The notes under the pieces: model-generated | Told to the model about the DNA's origin: nothing | Databases searched by the model: none | What the model saw: the letters and a program-made list of their open reading frames with translations, nothing else | Shown: one piece after another, positions 8,167 through 17,350 of the stretch | How positions within the stretch are numbered: the first letter of the stretch is position 1 | Layout: every line of letters starts with the position of its first letter | Program-made: the position numbers and the translations under genes | Assembly (NCBI GenBank): GCA_016709965.1 | Contig: JADJLT010000006.1 | Span: forward strand, 310,001-374,000 | DNA length: 64,000 nucleotides | Source: Betaproteobacteria bacterium | GTDB lineage: Bacteria > Pseudomonadota > Gammaproteobacteria > Burkholderiales > Rhodocyclaceae | Reading direction: 5' to 3'

Positions 8167-11100
8167 ATGAGTCGCTCCGATCTCGGCATTTCCGGTCGCA
8201 TCGCCGCCGCCTTCCTCGAATCGCGGATGACACCGCTGCTCGCTTTGGTGGCTTTCCTGCTGGGGCTCTTCGCCACGCTGGTGACGCCGCGCGAGGAGGA
8301 GCCGCAGATTGATGTGACGATGGCCGACGTGATGATCGCCTTCCCTGGCGCATCGGCCAAGGATGTTGAAAATCTGGTGGCGCGTCCCGGCGAACAGGTG
8401 CTGTCGCGCATGCATGGTGTGGAGCACGTCTATTCGGCCTCGCGTCCGGGTATGGCGGTGATCACCGTGCAGTTTGACGTCGGCATCAAATACAACGACG
8501 CCGTGCTGCGCCTGTACGACACGGTGAATTCGAACCGGGACTGGCTGTCGCCGAATTTGGGCGTCATGGAGCCGGTGATCAAGCCACGCGGCATTGATGA
8601 TGTGCCGATCGTCGGGCTGACCTTCTGGACCAAGGATCCCGGCCGTTCTGCTTTCGATCTGCAGCAAGTGTCGCGTGCCGTCGAAATTGAACTGAAGCGC
8701 ATCAAGGGAACGCGCGATGTGTCGACCATCGGCGGACCCGACCACGCGATTCGCGTGCTGATGGATGCCGAGCGGATGAATGCCTTCGGCGTGACGCCGC
8801 AGGACATCGCCGGTGCGCTCAAGGTATCCAACGCCCTGCAATCATCCGGCAACCTGACTGCCGGCAACCAGGAAGTGCTGGTGCAGACCGGCACCTATCT
8901 TGAATCGGCGGCGGATGTGAAGCAACTGGTCGTTGCGGTGCATGGTGATGCCAGTGAACGCAAGCCAGTCTACATGAGCGATGTGGCAACGGTCGAGGAT
9001 GGTCCGGATCAGCCGAAACGCTATGCCTGGTTTGGCGACCAGAATGGCGAGTTTCCCGCGGTCACGATGCAGATATCGAAGCAGCCGGGCGTCAATGCGG
9101 CCGATGTGGCGAATGCTGCGGTCAACCGGATAAATGCCCTGAAAAACGAAGTGATTCCTGAAGGGATTGAAGTCACCATCACGCGCAACTATGGCGAAAC
9201 GGCGACCGAAAAGGCGCAAAAACTGATCGGCAAGCTCATTTTTGCGACCGCCTTCGTCGTGTTGCTGGTGTTTTTCGCGCTGGGCCGGCGCGAGGCAGTG
9301 ATCGTTGGCGTGGCGGTGACGCTGACGTTGGCGGCAACGCTTTTCGCGTCCTGGGCGTGGGGCTTCACGCTGAACCGCGTGTCGCTGTTCGCGCTGATAT
9401 TTTCGATCGGCATCCTGGTCGATGACGCCATCGTGGTGGTTGAAAATATCCATCGCTGGCAGGGGCTTTATCCTGACAAAAGTCTGCTTGAGATCATCCC
9501 GCCCGCCGTCGATGAAGTCGGTGGGCCGACCATTCTGGCGACGCTGACGGTCATCGCGGCGCTGTTGCCAATGGCGTTTGTCACCGGGCTGATGGGGCCG
9601 TACATGAGCCCGATTCCGATCAATTCGTCGATGGGCATGGCCATTTCGCTGGCGGTCGCCTTCGTCGTGACGCCGTGGCTGGCCGCGAAAATGATGAAAT
9701 CGCATGGCGGCGGAGTGCATGGCGAGCACCAGCCATCTAAACTCGATGCGCGATTAGACGCCACTTTCCGGAAATTGCTGACACCTTTCCTCGACCCGAT
9801 CAAGGGTGGGGCGATGCGTGTCAAGCTGGCGATTGCCATCGTTCTGCTGATTCTTGGCTCCGTCTCGCTGGCGTATTTCCAGCTTGTTGTGCTCAAGATG
9901 CTACCCTTTGACAACAAGAGCGAATTCCAGATCGTTCTCGATATGCCGCTCGGAACGCCGCTTGAAGAAACAGCCCGCGTGCTGCACGAAATCGGCGCCG
10001 AGCTGGTGCACGAAAAAGACGTGACCAATTATCAGGCCTATGCCGGTACGGCCAGCCCGATCAATTTCAACGGTCTGGTTCGCCAGTATTACCTGCGCGC
10101 CGCGCCGGAAAAGGGTGATATCCAGGTCAATCTTGCCGACAAGCATCACCGTTCGCGGAAGAGTCATGAGATCGCCGTGTCGCTGCGTGATCGCATCGAG
10201 GCCATCGGCAAGAGCAACGGCGGGGTCGCCAAGGTGGTTGAAGTGCCGCCGGAACCGCCGGTCATGTCCCCTATCCTGGCCGAAATCTATGGTCCGGACA
10301 TGAACGGGCAGATGAGTGTCGGCAAGGAAGTCCGCAAGGCCTTTGAGTCCACCAAGGATATCGTCGCGGTCGATGACTACATCGAGGCCGATGCGCGCAA
10401 GTTCATTCTGCATGTGCTGCAAAGCAAGGCCGCGCAACTCGGCGTGGCGCAGAGCGATATCGTCGAGGTGGTCGGCATGGGGCTGGCCGGACAGGATGTG
10501 ACGCCGGCACGCAATACCGAATCGAAATTTGAAATCCCGGTTCGGGTGACGCTGCCCGCCGAGAAGCAATCAACTCTGGATGCGCTGTTGAAGCTGCGTG
10601 TCCGTTCACGTGATGGTCAGCTTGTGCCTGTTTCCGAGTTGGTTGAAGTACGTGATGCGGCCCGCGAAAAAGCCATTTACCACAAGGATTTGCTGCCGGT
10701 TGTTTATGTGGTCGGCGACATGGGCGGCAAACTCGATTCACCGCTTTACGGCATGTTCGATATCCGTAGCAAGATCAATGGGATGGCCCTGAAGGAGGGT
10801 GGCATCCTGGGCGAATGGTTCATCCGCCAGCCGAACGACCCCTACGCGGGCTACAGCGTGAAATGGGATGGCGAATGGAAGGTGACTTACGAAACCTTCC
10901 GTGACATGGGCGCGGCCTATGGCGTTGGCCTGATCCTGATCTATCTGCTGGTGGTTGCCCACTTTGGCAGCTATCTGGTGCCGCTGATCATCATGGCGCC
11001 CATTCCGCTGACCATCATTGGCGTCATGCCCGGCCACGCGCTGTTCGGTTCACAATTCACGGCGACCTCGATGATCGGCATGATCGCCCTGGCCGGCATC

Positions 11101-11382
11101 ATAGTTCGCAACTCCATTCTGCTCGTCGATTTCATCAAGCTGCAGGTAGCGAGCGGCATGCCTTTCCGTGAGGCCGTCGTGCAGTCCGCGGCGGTGCGCG
11201 CCAAGCCGATTGCGCTGACCGCGCTGGCCGCCATGCTCGGCGCCATGTTCATTCTCGACGATCCCATCTTCAATGGTCTGGCCCTCAGCCTGATCTTCGG
11301 GATCATGGTGTCCACGCTGCTCACGCTGGTGGTCATCCCCGTTCTCTATTTCTCAGCCTTCCGCAAGGAGCATCAACAATGA
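8167..11382 (+). CDS. RND efflux transporter, inner membrane permease
   Basis: A 1071-residue AcrB-family pump. Landmarks: N-terminal TM1 (about 18-38), large periplasmic porter domains (about 40-330 and 560-870), the TM4 proton relay pair in GILVDDAIVVVENIHRW (about 418-434) and a second TM bundle near the C-terminus (GIMVSTLLTLVVIPVLYF). It is closest in style to the broad-substrate HAE/CusA-like group; substrate cannot be read from sequence. Its placement behind sqr suggests export of a sulfur compound or of something toxic in sulfidic conditions (inference). The stop overlaps the start of the DUF2892 gene. Confidence 0.93.
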   Translation: MSRSDLGISGRIAAAFLESRMTPLLALVAFLLGLFATLVTPREEEPQIDVTMADVMIAFPGASAKDVENLVARPGEQVLSRMHGVEHVYSASRPGMAVITVQFDVGIKYNDAVLRLYDTVNSNRDWLSPNLGVMEPVIKPRGIDDVPIVGLTFWTKDPGRSAFDLQQVSRAVEIELKRIKGTRDVSTIGGPDHAIRVLMDAERMNAFGVTPQDIAGALKVSNALQSSGNLTAGNQEVLVQTGTYLESAADVKQLVVAVHGDASERKPVYMSDVATVEDGPDQPKRYAWFGDQNGEFPAVTMQISKQPGVNAADVANAAVNRINALKNEVIPEGIEVTITRNYGETATEKAQKLIGKLIFATAFVVLLVFFALGRREAVIVGVAVTLTLAATLFASWAWGFTLNRVSLFALIFSIGILVDDAIVVVENIHRWQGLYPDKSLLEIIPPAVDEVGGPTILATLTVIAALLPMAFVTGLMGPYMSPIPINSSMGMAISLAVAFVVTPWLAAKMMKSHGGGVHGEHQPSKLDARLDATFRKLLTPFLDPIKGGAMRVKLAIAIVLLILGSVSLAYFQLVVLKMLPFDNKSEFQIVLDMPLGTPLEETARVLHEIGAELVHEKDVTNYQAYAGTASPINFNGLVRQYYLRAAPEKGDIQVNLADKHHRSRKSHEIAVSLRDRIEAIGKSNGGVAKVVEVPPEPPVMSPILAEIYGPDMNGQMSVGKEVRKAFESTKDIVAVDDYIEADARKFILHVLQSKAAQLGVAQSDIVEVVGMGLAGQDVTPARNTESKFEIPVRVTLPAEKQSTLDALLKLRVRSRDGQLVPVSELVEVRDAAREKAIYHKDLLPVVYVVGDMGGKLDSPLYGMFDIRSKINGMALKEGGILGEWFIRQPNDPYAGYSVKWDGEWKVTYETFRDMGAAYGVGLILIYLLVVAHFGSYLVPLIIMAPIPLTIIGVMPGHALFGSQFTATSMIGMIALAGIIVRNSILLVDFIKLQVASGMPFREAVVQSAAVRAKPIALTALAAMLGAMFILDDPIFNGLALSLIFGIMVSTLLTLVVIPVLYFSAFRKEHQQ

Positions 11383-11606
11383 CTACAGAACGCATCATCC
11401 GCATCATGGCGGGCACTTTCATCCTTCTGTCGCTGGCGCTGGGTGTCGATGGCAGTCCGATTTTTGTATCGAAATGGTTCCTCGCTTTTACCGCTTTTGT
11501 CGGCTTCAATTTGTTGCAGAGTGGATTCACCGGCTTTTGTCCGCCCGAGAAGCTGCTGACAAAAATGGGTGTCAAGCGCAGCGGCAATGGCTCGTGCGGA
11601 AGCTGA
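11379..11606 (+). CDS. DUF2892 small membrane protein
   Basis: A 75-residue protein with two hydrophobic helices (about 7-25 and 30-50) separated by a short loop, then GFCPPEKLLTKMG, the hallmark of the DUF2892 family found as a stand-alone protein or fused to rhodanese domains (YgaP-like). It overlaps the RND gene by 4 bases and so belongs to the sqr-RND operon. The rhodanese link of this family supports a sulfur-related role for the operon (inference). Confidence 0.85.
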   Translation: MTTERIIRIMAGTFILLSLALGVDGSPIFVSKWFLAFTAFVGFNLLQSGFTGFCPPEKLLTKMGVKRSGNGSCGS

Positions 11607-11771
11607 GCAATTTGCTGAAAATGAATTTTCAAATCAGCCTCTGAGCCAGCGCTTTCTTTGGTTGGCTGTGATGCGATTTGCATCTGTGAACTTGCTTTAG
11701 AAAATCTTCCAGAAATATTGTTTTTGTTAGGTTAAACTTACTGCCATATTACTTAAGTGGTAAGTTGGATC

Positions 11772-13718
11772 ATGGCAAGAAATCCGGTTATTACCGGGAA
11801 ATTGATCGGCCGGATGGCGCTGGGGGTGGGGCTACTGGTCACAAGTTTGATGGCGTCGGGCATAGAGCTGAGTAGCCATCTCTCCAATTCGGGCGAATCA
11901 GTATTTTCGGTCCGCTCGCTGGAGACGATCAATCTCTCGTGGGGCATTTTGGCCTTTTCGATCGCACTCCTGCTGTTTGCACTGCTCCTGAAGTGGGCTC
12001 GCCTTTATGCCCGTATCCGCGCCGGAGGTCCGGCCCAACTCGCCTTGCAGCGGCAGATCATCAACCATGCCGCCGAGGCAATGGTGCTGACCGATGCCGC
12101 GCAGCGCATCGTTTCGGTCAACCTTGCCTTCGAGCAGACCACCGGCTACACGGCAGAAGAAGTTCTTGGTCGCACGCCGACCATGCTCAGCGCTGGACAT
12201 AATGGACTTAACGCCCATCGCAACATCTGGGATTTTGTGGCCGAGAACGGCGACTGGCATGGTGAAGTCTGGGATCGACGCAAGGATGGCTCGCTCTATC
12301 CCAAGCAAATGCGCATCAAGGCCATCTTCGATGAGCGCGGCCTGGCTTCGCATTTTGTCGCGGCCTTTAGCGATGTCAGCGAAGCCAAGGCGCAAGCCGA
12401 GCGGCTGGACTATCTGGCGCGCCACGATCAGTTGACCAATCTGCCCAACCGTCTTGCGCTCGACAAGTATCTGGGCAACCTGCTCGACAGCGCCGTTCCC
12501 GGTATCAATCGCCTGGCCTTGCTGATCATCGACCTGGACAACTTCAAGACAGTGAATGACTCGCTTGGCCACCATGCCGGCGACCGCTTGTTGGCCGATC
12601 TTGCCGGCCGCTTGGGCGCGGAGATGGACCATACGAAACGTCTGTTCAGGTTGGGCGGCGACGAGTTTGTCGTGGTCATCGAACAGCTGGACAATATCGA
12701 GATCGTCCACGAATTGATTCGTTGCCTCGCCAGGACGATTGCCACCCCTTGCGAAATTGAAGGGCATCTGCTGCACAGCTCCGCCTCGATCGGTATCAGC
12801 CAGTACCCTGAAGACGGGCGGGATGCGCAGGCCCTGATTCGCAACGCCGATACCGCGATGTATGCTGCGAAGGCGAGTGGGCGGAACGCTCACCGGTTTT
12901 TTGCCGAGCCGATGAATGCTGCGGCGAACAAGCGCCTGCATCTTGAAAGCGAGCTGTGGCGTGCCTTGGCCGATAATCAACTGGTGCTTCATTACCAGCC
13001 GCAGGTGGATCTGCTCAGTGGCAAAGTCGTTGGTGTCGAGGCGCTGGTGCGCTGGCGGCACCCGCTGCGCGGTCTGATTGCGCCGGCTGAATTCATTCCG
13101 GTGGCTGAAGAGTGCGGGCTGATCCTGCCGCTGGGGCACTGGGTGCTGCTGACCGCCTGCCGGCAAGTCCGGTCGTGGCTGGATGCCGGCATCGACATGG
13201 GCGAAATGGCCGTGAATATCTCGGCCCACCAGTTCCGGCAAGCGGGATTCGTCCAGTCGGTACAGGCGGTGCTGGCAGAAACCGGCATCACTGCCGACCG
13301 GCTGGAACTGGAAATTACCGAGAGCACGATCATGCACGGGGTCGACTCTGCCATTCAAACCCTGGCGCAGCTTCGCGCCATGGGTATTCGTCTGGCCATC
13401 GATGATTTCGGCACGGGTTACTCCTCGCTCGCCTATCTGCGGCGCTTCCCGCTGGATCGCCTGAAGATCGACCGCTCATTCCTGGCCGACGTTGATACCG
13501 ATGCCGATGCTGCTGCCTTGCTGACCTCCATTGTCATGCTTGGCCGTTCACTCGGCCTGCAACTGGTGGCCGAAGGGGTCGAGAGCCTGGCGCAGGCTCA
13601 ATTCCTGCGCACCCTTGCCTGCGAGCGGGTTCAGGGTTTTCATTTTTACCAGCCGGTGCCGGCGGAAGAAGTGGTCGATTTCGGCGATTTTGAAGGCTGT
13701 GCTGTCGTGCCCGCCTGA
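11772..13718 (+). CDS. PAS-GGDEF-EAL cyclic-di-GMP signalling protein
   Basis: About 648 residues. Two N-terminal TM segments (about 10-28 and 53-75), a PAS domain (about 90-205, with the TTGYTAEEVLGRTP signature), a GGDEF domain with an intact active site (RLGGDEFVVV) and an EAL domain (VGVEALVRWRHP, ESTIMHG, DDFGTGYSSLAYLRRFPLDRLKID). Both catalytic signatures look complete, so it could synthesise and degrade c-di-GMP. The ATG at 11772 with GGAT upstream is preferred to a GTG at 11757. A PilZ-type c-di-GMP effector gene lies 1.8 kb downstream. Confidence 0.93.
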   Translation: MARNPVITGKLIGRMALGVGLLVTSLMASGIELSSHLSNSGESVFSVRSLETINLSWGILAFSIALLLFALLLKWARLYARIRAGGPAQLALQRQIINHAAEAMVLTDAAQRIVSVNLAFEQTTGYTAEEVLGRTPTMLSAGHNGLNAHRNIWDFVAENGDWHGEVWDRRKDGSLYPKQMRIKAIFDERGLASHFVAAFSDVSEAKAQAERLDYLARHDQLTNLPNRLALDKYLGNLLDSAVPGINRLALLIIDLDNFKTVNDSLGHHAGDRLLADLAGRLGAEMDHTKRLFRLGGDEFVVVIEQLDNIEIVHELIRCLARTIATPCEIEGHLLHSSASIGISQYPEDGRDAQALIRNADTAMYAAKASGRNAHRFFAEPMNAAANKRLHLESELWRALADNQLVLHYQPQVDLLSGKVVGVEALVRWRHPLRGLIAPAEFIPVAEECGLILPLGHWVLLTACRQVRSWLDAGIDMGEMAVNISAHQFRQAGFVQSVQAVLAETGITADRLELEITESTIMHGVDSAIQTLAQLRAMGIRLAIDDFGTGYSSLAYLRRFPLDRLKIDRSFLADVDTDADAAALLTSIVMLGRSLGLQLVAEGVESLAQAQFLRTLACERVQGFHFYQPVPAEEVVDFGDFEGCAVVPA

Positions 13719-13779
13719 TGTGACTTGACCGGGACGTTTGGGCGCCTAAAATCCCAGCCTTCTCGACGCGGAGTTCAGC

Positions 13780-14643
13780 ATGAAAATCGGATTTATCGGC
13801 CTTGGCATCATGGGGCGCCCGATGGCGCTCAATCTCATCAAAGGCGGCCACACGGTGACCGTCTGGGCGCGCCGCGCCGAATCGATGCAGCCCCTGCTCG
13901 ATGCCGGTGCCATCGGTGTTGCCGGCCCGGCTGAAGCAGCGCGCGGCAATGAACTGGTTATTTCCATGGTGGCCGATGCGCCGGATGTGGCCGAGGTCAT
14001 GCGCGGCGTGGCCAGTGCCGCCGAGCCGGGACTTGTTGCCGTCGACATGAGTACCATTGCGCCCGCCGCAGCGCGCAAGATCGGTGAGGAACTGGCGGCG
14101 GCCGGCGTTGATTTTATCGATGCGCCGGTTTCTGGCGGTGAAGTCGGTGCCATCGCCGGCACGCTATCCATCATGGCCGGTGGTTCCGATGCAGCCTTTG
14201 CCCGCGCCAAGCCGGCTTTCGACTGCATGGGCAAGAACGTTGTACACGTCGGTGCCAGCGGCGCCGGGCAGGTGACCAAGGCGGCCAACCAGATTGTCAC
14301 CGGCATGGGCGTGCTGGCGGTGGCCGAAGCTTTTGCTTTTGCGGCAAAAAATGGCGTTGACCGCAGCAAGGTGCGCGAAGCGCTGCTCGGCGGTTTCGCC
14401 TACTCGAAAATTCTTGAAAACCACGGCCAGCGCATGCTGGATCGCAATTTCAAGCCGGGCTTCAAGAGCTGGATGCACGAAAAGGACTTGAACATCGTGA
14501 TGCAGACAGCGCATGAACTGGGACTCTGTCTGCCCGGTTCGGCGGCCACGGCGCAGATGTTCAATGCGATGGTGGGTTCGGGCATGGGCGAGGAGGACTC
14601 CATCGCGGTCCTGAAACTGCTCGAACATTTGTCGGGGCAGTAA
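13780..14643 (+). CDS. Beta-hydroxyacid dehydrogenase, likely tartronate semialdehyde reductase
   Basis: A 287-residue NAD(P)-dependent reductase. It has the Rossmann motif GFIGLGIMGRPMALNL (4-19), the substrate-binding signature DAPVSGGEVGA, the catalytic lysine in GQVTKAANQI and the C-terminal helical domain (GFKSWMHEKDLNI). These fit the 3-hydroxyisobutyrate dehydrogenase/GarR/GlxR family, and the VSGGEVGA segment is most like tartronate semialdehyde reductase. A paralogue follows directly, overlapping by one base. Other glyoxylate-to-glycerate genes (hyi, glycerate kinase, glcDEF) lie about 34 kb downstream. Confidence 0.85.
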   Translation: MKIGFIGLGIMGRPMALNLIKGGHTVTVWARRAESMQPLLDAGAIGVAGPAEAARGNELVISMVADAPDVAEVMRGVASAAEPGLVAVDMSTIAPAAARKIGEELAAAGVDFIDAPVSGGEVGAIAGTLSIMAGGSDAAFARAKPAFDCMGKNVVHVGASGAGQVTKAANQIVTGMGVLAVAEAFAFAAKNGVDRSKVREALLGGFAYSKILENHGQRMLDRNFKPGFKSWMHEKDLNIVMQTAHELGLCLPGSAATAQMFNAMVGSGMGEEDSIAVLKLLEHLSGQ

Positions 14644-15497
14644 TGAAGATCGGTTTCATCGGACTCGGCGCCATGGGGCGCCCGATGGCACTGCATTTGT
14701 ACCGGGCCGGCCATGACCTGGCCGTCTGGGCGCGGCGCCCGGAGAGCATTGGTGATCTGCCGGCCAGCGTCTGTGTAACACCCGCCGAACTTGGTTACTG
14801 CTGCGAGGTTGTATTTACGGTGATCACCTCCAGTCCTGATGTCGAGGCCGTGGCGCTGGGCAAGAATGGTTTGATCGAAGGCATGGCGCCCGGATCGATC
14901 CTGCTTGACTGCTCGACCATCGCCCCGGATGTGGCACGGCGCATAGCCGAAAAACTTCGCGAGAAAGGCATCCATATGCTCGACGCGCCGGTTTCCGGTG
15001 GCGAGCAGGGCGCCATCGATGCCACGCTGGCTATCATGGCGGGCGGTGATGTAGCGGTCCTCGATAGCGTGCGGCCGCTGCTCGAGTGTCTGGGCAAGCG
15101 CATCGTCCATATCGGCCCGAACGGTGCCGGGCAGGTGGCCAAGGCTTGCAACCAGATGATCATGGTCGCCGCCATAGAGGCGGTCGCCGAAGCGATGCGA
15201 TTGGCTTCGGCCAGCGGCGTTGACCGTTCCCTGGTCAAGGCGGCACTGGCTGGCGGCTCGGCCGGATCGCGCGTACTGGAAGTCATGGGCGAACGTATGG
15301 TTAAATCCGATTACGCCGCTGGCATCGAGGCGCGCCTGCATCACAAGGATTTCGGTCTGGTACTGGAGGCCGCCCGCCGGGTCGGCGTACCGACGCCGCT
15401 GGCGGCAGCCGTCGGTCAACAATTGAATGTCTTGATGGCGCAAGGCTGGGGGCGTGATGATACGGCCTCCCTGCTGCGTGTCCTGGAACTTGAATGA
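14643..15497 (+). CDS. Second beta-hydroxyacid dehydrogenase (tandem paralogue)
   Basis: A 284-residue protein with the same architecture as the preceding gene: GFIGLGAMGRPMALHLYRAGH, DAPVSGGEQGAIDATL, catalytic lysine in GQVAKACNQM, and HHKDFGLVLEAAR at the C-terminal domain. The two proteins have clearly diverged, so they probably have different substrates or arose from an old duplication. The ATG overlaps the previous stop (TAATG), and its own stop overlaps the start of the PilZ gene, so the three are likely co-transcribed. Confidence 0.85.
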   Translation: MKIGFIGLGAMGRPMALHLYRAGHDLAVWARRPESIGDLPASVCVTPAELGYCCEVVFTVITSSPDVEAVALGKNGLIEGMAPGSILLDCSTIAPDVARRIAEKLREKGIHMLDAPVSGGEQGAIDATLAIMAGGDVAVLDSVRPLLECLGKRIVHIGPNGAGQVAKACNQMIMVAAIEAVAEAMRLASASGVDRSLVKAALAGGSAGSRVLEVMGERMVKSDYAAGIEARLHHKDFGLVLEAARRVGVPTPLAAAVGQQLNVLMAQGWGRDDTASLLRVLELE

Positions 15498-16231
15498 CCC
15501 AGATTGCCCAACTGAGCGAAGCTGAAATCGACGACCGTTTCCAGATAAGCGGAACGCGTCCGGTGGCTTTCATGCTCGCTGGTTTTGCCAGGGAGCGCGA
15601 GCAGTTTTCGGTGCAGTTCGACGGGCAGACCTTTCTCAGCGCATTGCTCGGCGTTGATGTTGACAAGGCTCGGCTCATTCTGGATTGCAGCGGCAGTCCC
15701 GATCTCAACCGGCGTTTTCGCGAGGCCGACCGGGCCACCCTGGTTGGCCGCCCCGGCGGCATTCACGTCCAGTTTTCGATCGGCGGGCCGCAGGAAATCA
15801 ACTTTCAGGGGGCCAAGGCATTTTCAGTACCCTTGCCGAAATTTCTGGTTCGTTTACAGCGACGGGATGCCTTCCGTATCGAAACGCCTCGCGTACGACC
15901 GCTGGAGGTGTTGGGGCGCCTGCCTGAAGGCCAGCTGCTCAAGCTGCCGGCGCACGATGTTTCAGTGGCGGGGGCCGGCGTATCCTCGGCCGAACTGCCG
16001 AACGCTCTGGCTGCCGGCATGCTGCTGCCCAACTGCCATATGCAGTTGCCGGACGACAGCAAGCCGCTGTATTTCGGCGCCATGGTGGCGCATATAACCG
16101 AGTTCGAAAGTCGGCTGGGCGCATTGCACTGGCGCATCGGTTTGCGGTTTGTCAGCTTGCAAGCCGATGACGAAGCCCACATCCAGCGCTACATTGCGCG
16201 CATCGAGCGGGAGCGGCACGAGCTGTCCTGA
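15494..16231 (+). CDS. YcgR/PilZ-domain flagellar brake protein
   Basis: A 245-residue protein with the YcgR layout: an N-terminal YcgR/PilZN domain (about 1-115) and a C-terminal PilZ domain. The c-di-GMP contact motifs are present: RxxxR as RDAFR (about residues 119-123) and D/N-x-S-x-x-G as DVSVAGAG (about 155-162). It should bind c-di-GMP and slow flagellar rotation or otherwise alter motility. The ATGA overlap with the upstream dehydrogenase is unusual company for a motility protein. It may sense the product of the GGDEF/EAL enzyme encoded nearby. Confidence 0.88.
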   Translation: MTQIAQLSEAEIDDRFQISGTRPVAFMLAGFAREREQFSVQFDGQTFLSALLGVDVDKARLILDCSGSPDLNRRFREADRATLVGRPGGIHVQFSIGGPQEINFQGAKAFSVPLPKFLVRLQRRDAFRIETPRVRPLEVLGRLPEGQLLKLPAHDVSVAGAGVSSAELPNALAAGMLLPNCHMQLPDDSKPLYFGAMVAHITEFESRLGALHWRIGLRFVSLQADDEAHIQRYIARIERERHELS

Positions 16232-16248
16232 GTGGGGCGTGGCGACAT

Positions 16249-16285
16249 GCTGCGGTTAACCGGAAAAAATGCCCCAAATTAAAAG
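16249..16285 (+). repeat. Dispersed short repeat, copy A
   Basis: GCTGCGGTTAACCGGAAAAA followed by ATGCCCCAAATT. It is close to copies at 44634-44681 and 44936-44976. Here it lies just after the PilZ gene stop in a 117-base intergenic gap. The core CGGTTAACCG is a perfect 10-base palindrome. Nature unknown. Confidence 0.45.
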
Positions 16286-16348
16286 GCGTGCTGTATTCAA
16301 TAGGCCATGGTGGCTGACAGCTTGCTATGGCGCGTGCGAATCGCTTGG

Positions 16349-17350
16349 TTATGCCTTGGTTTGCGGCGTCGGGCATTCGTCGCACAGCAGAATTTCCACG
16401 GTGACATGAACGATCTCCTCATGGATCGCTAGCGCAGTGCGGATTTGCAGGGGCGTCAGCGATTGGTCATGGGTCAGCAGGCTGAGTGCGCAGGCATAGG
16501 CACCGGTGCCTACGCGCCAGACATGAAGGTCGGTGATCTGACTATTGCTACTGGCGGGAAGGGCGGCGATGACTTCACGGATTTCCTCGACGACCGGATG
16601 ATCCATTTCGCGGTCGAGCAGCACGCGGCCGCTTTGCACGATCAGGTTTTTCGCCCATAACGCCACGAGCACGGCGCCGACGATGCCGGTCGCCGGGTCC
16701 AGCCAGGCCCAGCCGTAGAACCAGCCGCCGGCCAGCGCGGCGATGGCCAGTACCGAGGTGGCGGCATCGGTCAGGACGTGGATGTAGGCGGCCTTGAGAT
16801 TGAGATCGCTGTGATCGTGATGATGGTCATGGCCATGACCATGCCCCTGAGCGTGGTCGTGATCGTGGTGGCCATGGTCGTGGGCACCGCCGAGAATAAA
16901 CGCACAAATCAGATTGATCACCAGGCCAAATACAGCAACGCCCATGGCTTCCGGGTAATGAATTGCCTGGGGCGCCCACAGTCGTTCGAGGGAGCCAAAA
17001 ATCATGGCAGCAGCGACGCCGAGCAGGAAGATGGCGCTGGTGTAGCTGGCCAGTACTTCGATTTTCCAGGTGCCAAAAGCAAAGCTCGGGTCGTTGGCGT
17101 ATTTGCGCGCAGCGCTGTAGGCGAATGCCGAGAGGCCGATGGCCAGCGCGTGTGAGCTCATGTGCCAGCCGTCGGCCAGCACGGCCATCGAGTTGAACCA
17201 CCAGCCGGCGACGATCTCGACCAGCATGGTGGCGACGGTGATCCACGTGACCAGCCGTGTACCGCGTTCGGCCGCAGCGTTGCCGGTGGTGTAGCGGTGG
17301 TTGTGGGCCCAGCGGGAAAGGTCGTGCTGCTTGTCGTTGATGGTGCTCAT
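16349..17350 (-). CDS. dmeF: Cation diffusion facilitator (DmeF-like Co/Ni/Zn exporter)
   Basis: A 333-residue inner membrane exporter with six TM helices. TM2 carries the metal site in ADGWHMSSH and TM5 carries HVLTDAATS, the HxxxD/DxxxD pattern of CDF transporters. A very His/Asp-rich cytoplasmic loop (about 155-182) separates TM4 and TM5. The FGTWKIEVLASYTSAI segment is characteristic of the DmeF subgroup. The C-terminal domain is the cytoplasmic CDF dimer module. It overlaps the upstream aldolase gene by 4 bases, which places a metal exporter in a methionine salvage operon. Confidence 0.88.
   Translation of the reverse strand: MSTINDKQHDLSRWAHNHRYTTGNAAAERGTRLVTWITVATMLVEIVAGWWFNSMAVLADGWHMSSHALAIGLSAFAYSAARKYANDPSFAFGTWKIEVLASYTSAIFLLGVAAAMIFGSLERLWAPQAIHYPEAMGVAVFGLVINLICAFILGGAHDHGHHDHDHAQGHGHGHDHHHDHSDLNLKAAYIHVLTDAATSVLAIAALAGGWFYGWAWLDPATGIVGAVLVALWAKNLIVQSGRVLLDREMDHPVVEEIREVIAALPASSNSQITDLHVWRVGTGAYACALSLLTHDQSLTPLQIRTALAIHEEIVHVTVEILLCDECPTPQTKA

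Noticed and set aside
8842..9729. Long minus-strand open frames under the RND pump and other GC-rich genes
   Set aside because: Shadows of strong plus-strand genes; residue composition (Arg/His-rich) is typical of antisense frames.
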